From Mycobacterium sp. M26 (GTDB lineage: Bacteria > Actinomycetota > Actinomycetes > Mycobacteriales > Mycobacteriaceae), in NCBI RefSeq assembly GCF_001494595.1, contig NZ_LN929908.1, positions 744,001-808,000 of the forward strand: DNA of 64,000 nt, read 5' to 3'. Under the pieces are notes generated by a model. The model was not told the origin of the DNA. It did not search any database and saw only the letters and a program-made list of their open reading frames with translations. Made by a program: the position numbers and the translations under genes. This document shows, in pieces, positions 62,783 through 64,000 of the stretch (within the stretch, counting starts at the first letter, position 1; each line of letters opens with the position of its first letter).

Positions 62783-64000
62783 TTAGTGATGGGTGGCCTT
62801 CTCCGCGCCCACACCGGTCAGCGAGCGGACCTCCATCTCGGCGTTGAGCTCCGGATCGCCGGTGTCCGAGGACGTCAGCGTGCCGATGATGCCGAGGATG
62901 AACGCCAGCGGGATCGACACGATGCCGGGGTTGGCCAGCGGGAACCAGTCGAAGTTCGCACCGGGGATCATTGCGGTCTTGGTCCCCGACACCGCGGGGG
63001 AGAACACGATCAGCACGATGCAGCTGATCAGGCCGCCGTACATGCTCCACAGCGCGCCGCGGGTATTGAATCGCTTCCAGTACAGCGAGTAGACGATCGT
63101 CGGCAGGTTGGCCGAGGCCGCCACCGCGAACGCCAGGGCCACCAGGAAGGCGACGTTCTGTCCGTTGGCCAGGATGCCCAGGCCGATGGCGGCGATACCC
63201 AGCACCACCGCGGTGATCCGGGAGACCCGTACCTGTTCGTCCTCGGTGACCTTGTGGTTCTTCAGCACACTGGCGTACACGTCATGGGCGAACGAGGCCG
63301 AGGCGGTGATCGTCAGACCGGCCACCACCGCGAGGATCGTCGCGAACGCGACGGCCGAGATGATGCCGAGCAGGATCACCCCGCCGAGTTCGAAGGCCAG
63401 CAGCGGAGCCGCGGAGTTCTGCCCACCGGGCGCCTTGAGGATTCGGTCGGGGCCGACGATGGCCGCCGCGCCATAGCCCAGCACCAGGGTGAACAGGTAG
63501 AACGCGCCGATCAGCGCGATCGCCCAGACCACCGAACGGCGGGCCTCCTTGGCGGTGGGCACCGTGTAGAACCGCATCAGCACGTGCGGCAGGCCGGCGG
63601 TGCCCAGCACCAGCGCCAGACCCAGTGACAGCAGGTTGATCTTCGACATGGTCGAGGCGCCGTACTGCGCACCGGGTGCCAGCACATCGCGGCTGGCCAC
63701 ACCCTTCGTCGTCGCCTCGTGCACCATGTTTTGTGCCGAGCCGAGGATCTCGGAGAAGTTCAGCCCGAACTTGGCCAGCACCAGGATGGTCATGAACGCC
63801 GCACCGGCGATCAGGAGGACGGCCTTGATGATCTGCACCCAGGTGGTGCCCTTCATCCCGCCGATCAGCACGTAGACGATCATCAATACGCCGACGACCG
63901 CGATGACGAACGACTGTGCGGTGCGGCCGTGGATGTCGAGCAGCAGCGCCACCAGGCCACCGGCACCGGCCATCTGGGCCAGCAGGTAGAACAGCGACAC
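62783..64000 (-). CDS. actP: Sodium:solute symporter, cation/acetate symporter-like (N-terminus outside window)
   Basis: The 405 residues present are the C-terminal three quarters of an SSS-family transporter. At least nine hydrophobic segments are visible, with the acetate symporter pattern LGLALVLGTAGLPHVLMRFY followed by TVPTAKEARRSVVWA, and later AVAASANLPTIVYSLYWKRFN. This fits ActP-type import of acetate and other short acids. A cytosolic tail (SSDTGDPELNAEMEVRSLTG) ends the protein. The start lies beyond 64000. Confidence 0.88.
   Translation of the reverse strand: MSLFYLLAQMAGAGGLVALLLDIHGRTAQSFVIAVVGVLMIVYVLIGGMKGTTWVQIIKAVLLIAGAAFMTILVLAKFGLNFSEILGSAQNMVHEATTKGVASRDVLAPGAQYGASTMSKINLLSLGLALVLGTAGLPHVLMRFYTVPTAKEARRSVVWAIALIGAFYLFTLVLGYGAAAIVGPDRILKAPGGQNSAAPLLAFELGGVILLGIISAVAFATILAVVAGLTITASASFAHDVYASVLKNHKVTEDEQVRVSRITAVVLGIAAIGLGILANGQNVAFLVALAFAVAASANLPTIVYSLYWKRFNTRGALWSMYGGLISCIVLIVFSPAVSGTKTAMIPGANFDWFPLANPGIVSIPLAFILGIIGTLTSSDTGDPELNAEMEVRSLTGVGAEKATHH

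Overview
The window is a gene-dense, GC-rich actinobacterial chromosome segment. Gene content and order point to a mycobacterium, most likely a fast-growing Mycolicibacterium. From memory, many genes follow the order of the M. tuberculosis Rv1098c-Rv1155 region: fum, glpX, a DUF4245 gene, an AI-2E-type permease, 3-beta-HSD, xseB, xseA, ispH, a DUF6542 gene and ychF, then much later mcr, an SDR, an MmpL, a methyltransferase, a sirtuin, GntR, omt and an F420-type PPOX protein. The species call is inference. No rRNA, tRNA, CRISPR, insertion sequence or prophage was recognised. No gene-free stretch exceeds about 210 bases.

Layout. 1-6.4 kb: central carbon genes (fum, glpX), a dienelactone hydrolase with a small secreted protein, a membrane diguanylate cyclase, and a DUF222/HNH gene behind a LexA-type SOS box. 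6.5-9.2 kb: a methionine-type ABC importer. 9.2-20.4 kb: a secreted protein, an AI-2E permease, dehydrogenases including a KstR-box 3-beta-HSD, xseAB, ispH and ychF. 20.4-32.9 kb: accessory genes, namely two P450s, VapBC, a PII-like protein, a cyclase-like protein, a pentapeptide-repeat protein, a large LuxR-type regulator and a 2-hydroxyacid dehydrogenase. 32.9-35.9 kb: an NCS1 permease with a divergent TetR and a hydrolase. 36-40 kb: two Mce-associated-type membrane proteins, an epoxide-hydrolase-like protein, a WS/DGAT-type acyltransferase and DoxX. 40-44 kb: a KstR-box DUF3556 protein, a thiolase and a crotonase. 44-51 kb: a fasciclin protein, transporters, a GlxA-type regulator and a CPBP protease. 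51-58 kb: a branched-lipid catabolic cluster (crotonase, alpha-methylacyl-CoA racemase, SDR, nitronate monooxygenase) next to an MmpL and a methyltransferase. 58-64 kb: a sirtuin with GntR, a methyltransferase, an F420-type enzyme, an MFS exporter and an acetate symporter running off the right edge.

Lipid and sterol use is the main functional theme. Two KstR-like boxes precede the 3-beta-HSD and DUF3556 genes. Three copies of a second palindrome (ACCNACNNGTNGGT, two of them with one mismatch) lie in front of the thiolase, mcr and SDR/nitronate monooxygenase genes, which suggests one shared TetR-type regulator.

The strongest sequence anomaly is three tandem duplications of 127, 131 and 146 bp, exact or with one mismatch. 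None is a multiple of three. Two frameshift otherwise intact genes and the third leaves an extra 5' fragment of a crotonase. Their shared size and form suggest unresolved contig overlaps in the assembly rather than biology, but only raw reads can decide. I did not find a convincingly new multi-gene system. The best biological leads are the shared palindrome, the SOS-controlled DUF222 protein with an eroded nuclease motif, the PII-like protein without its modification tyrosine, and several small repeat-bearing secreted proteins.
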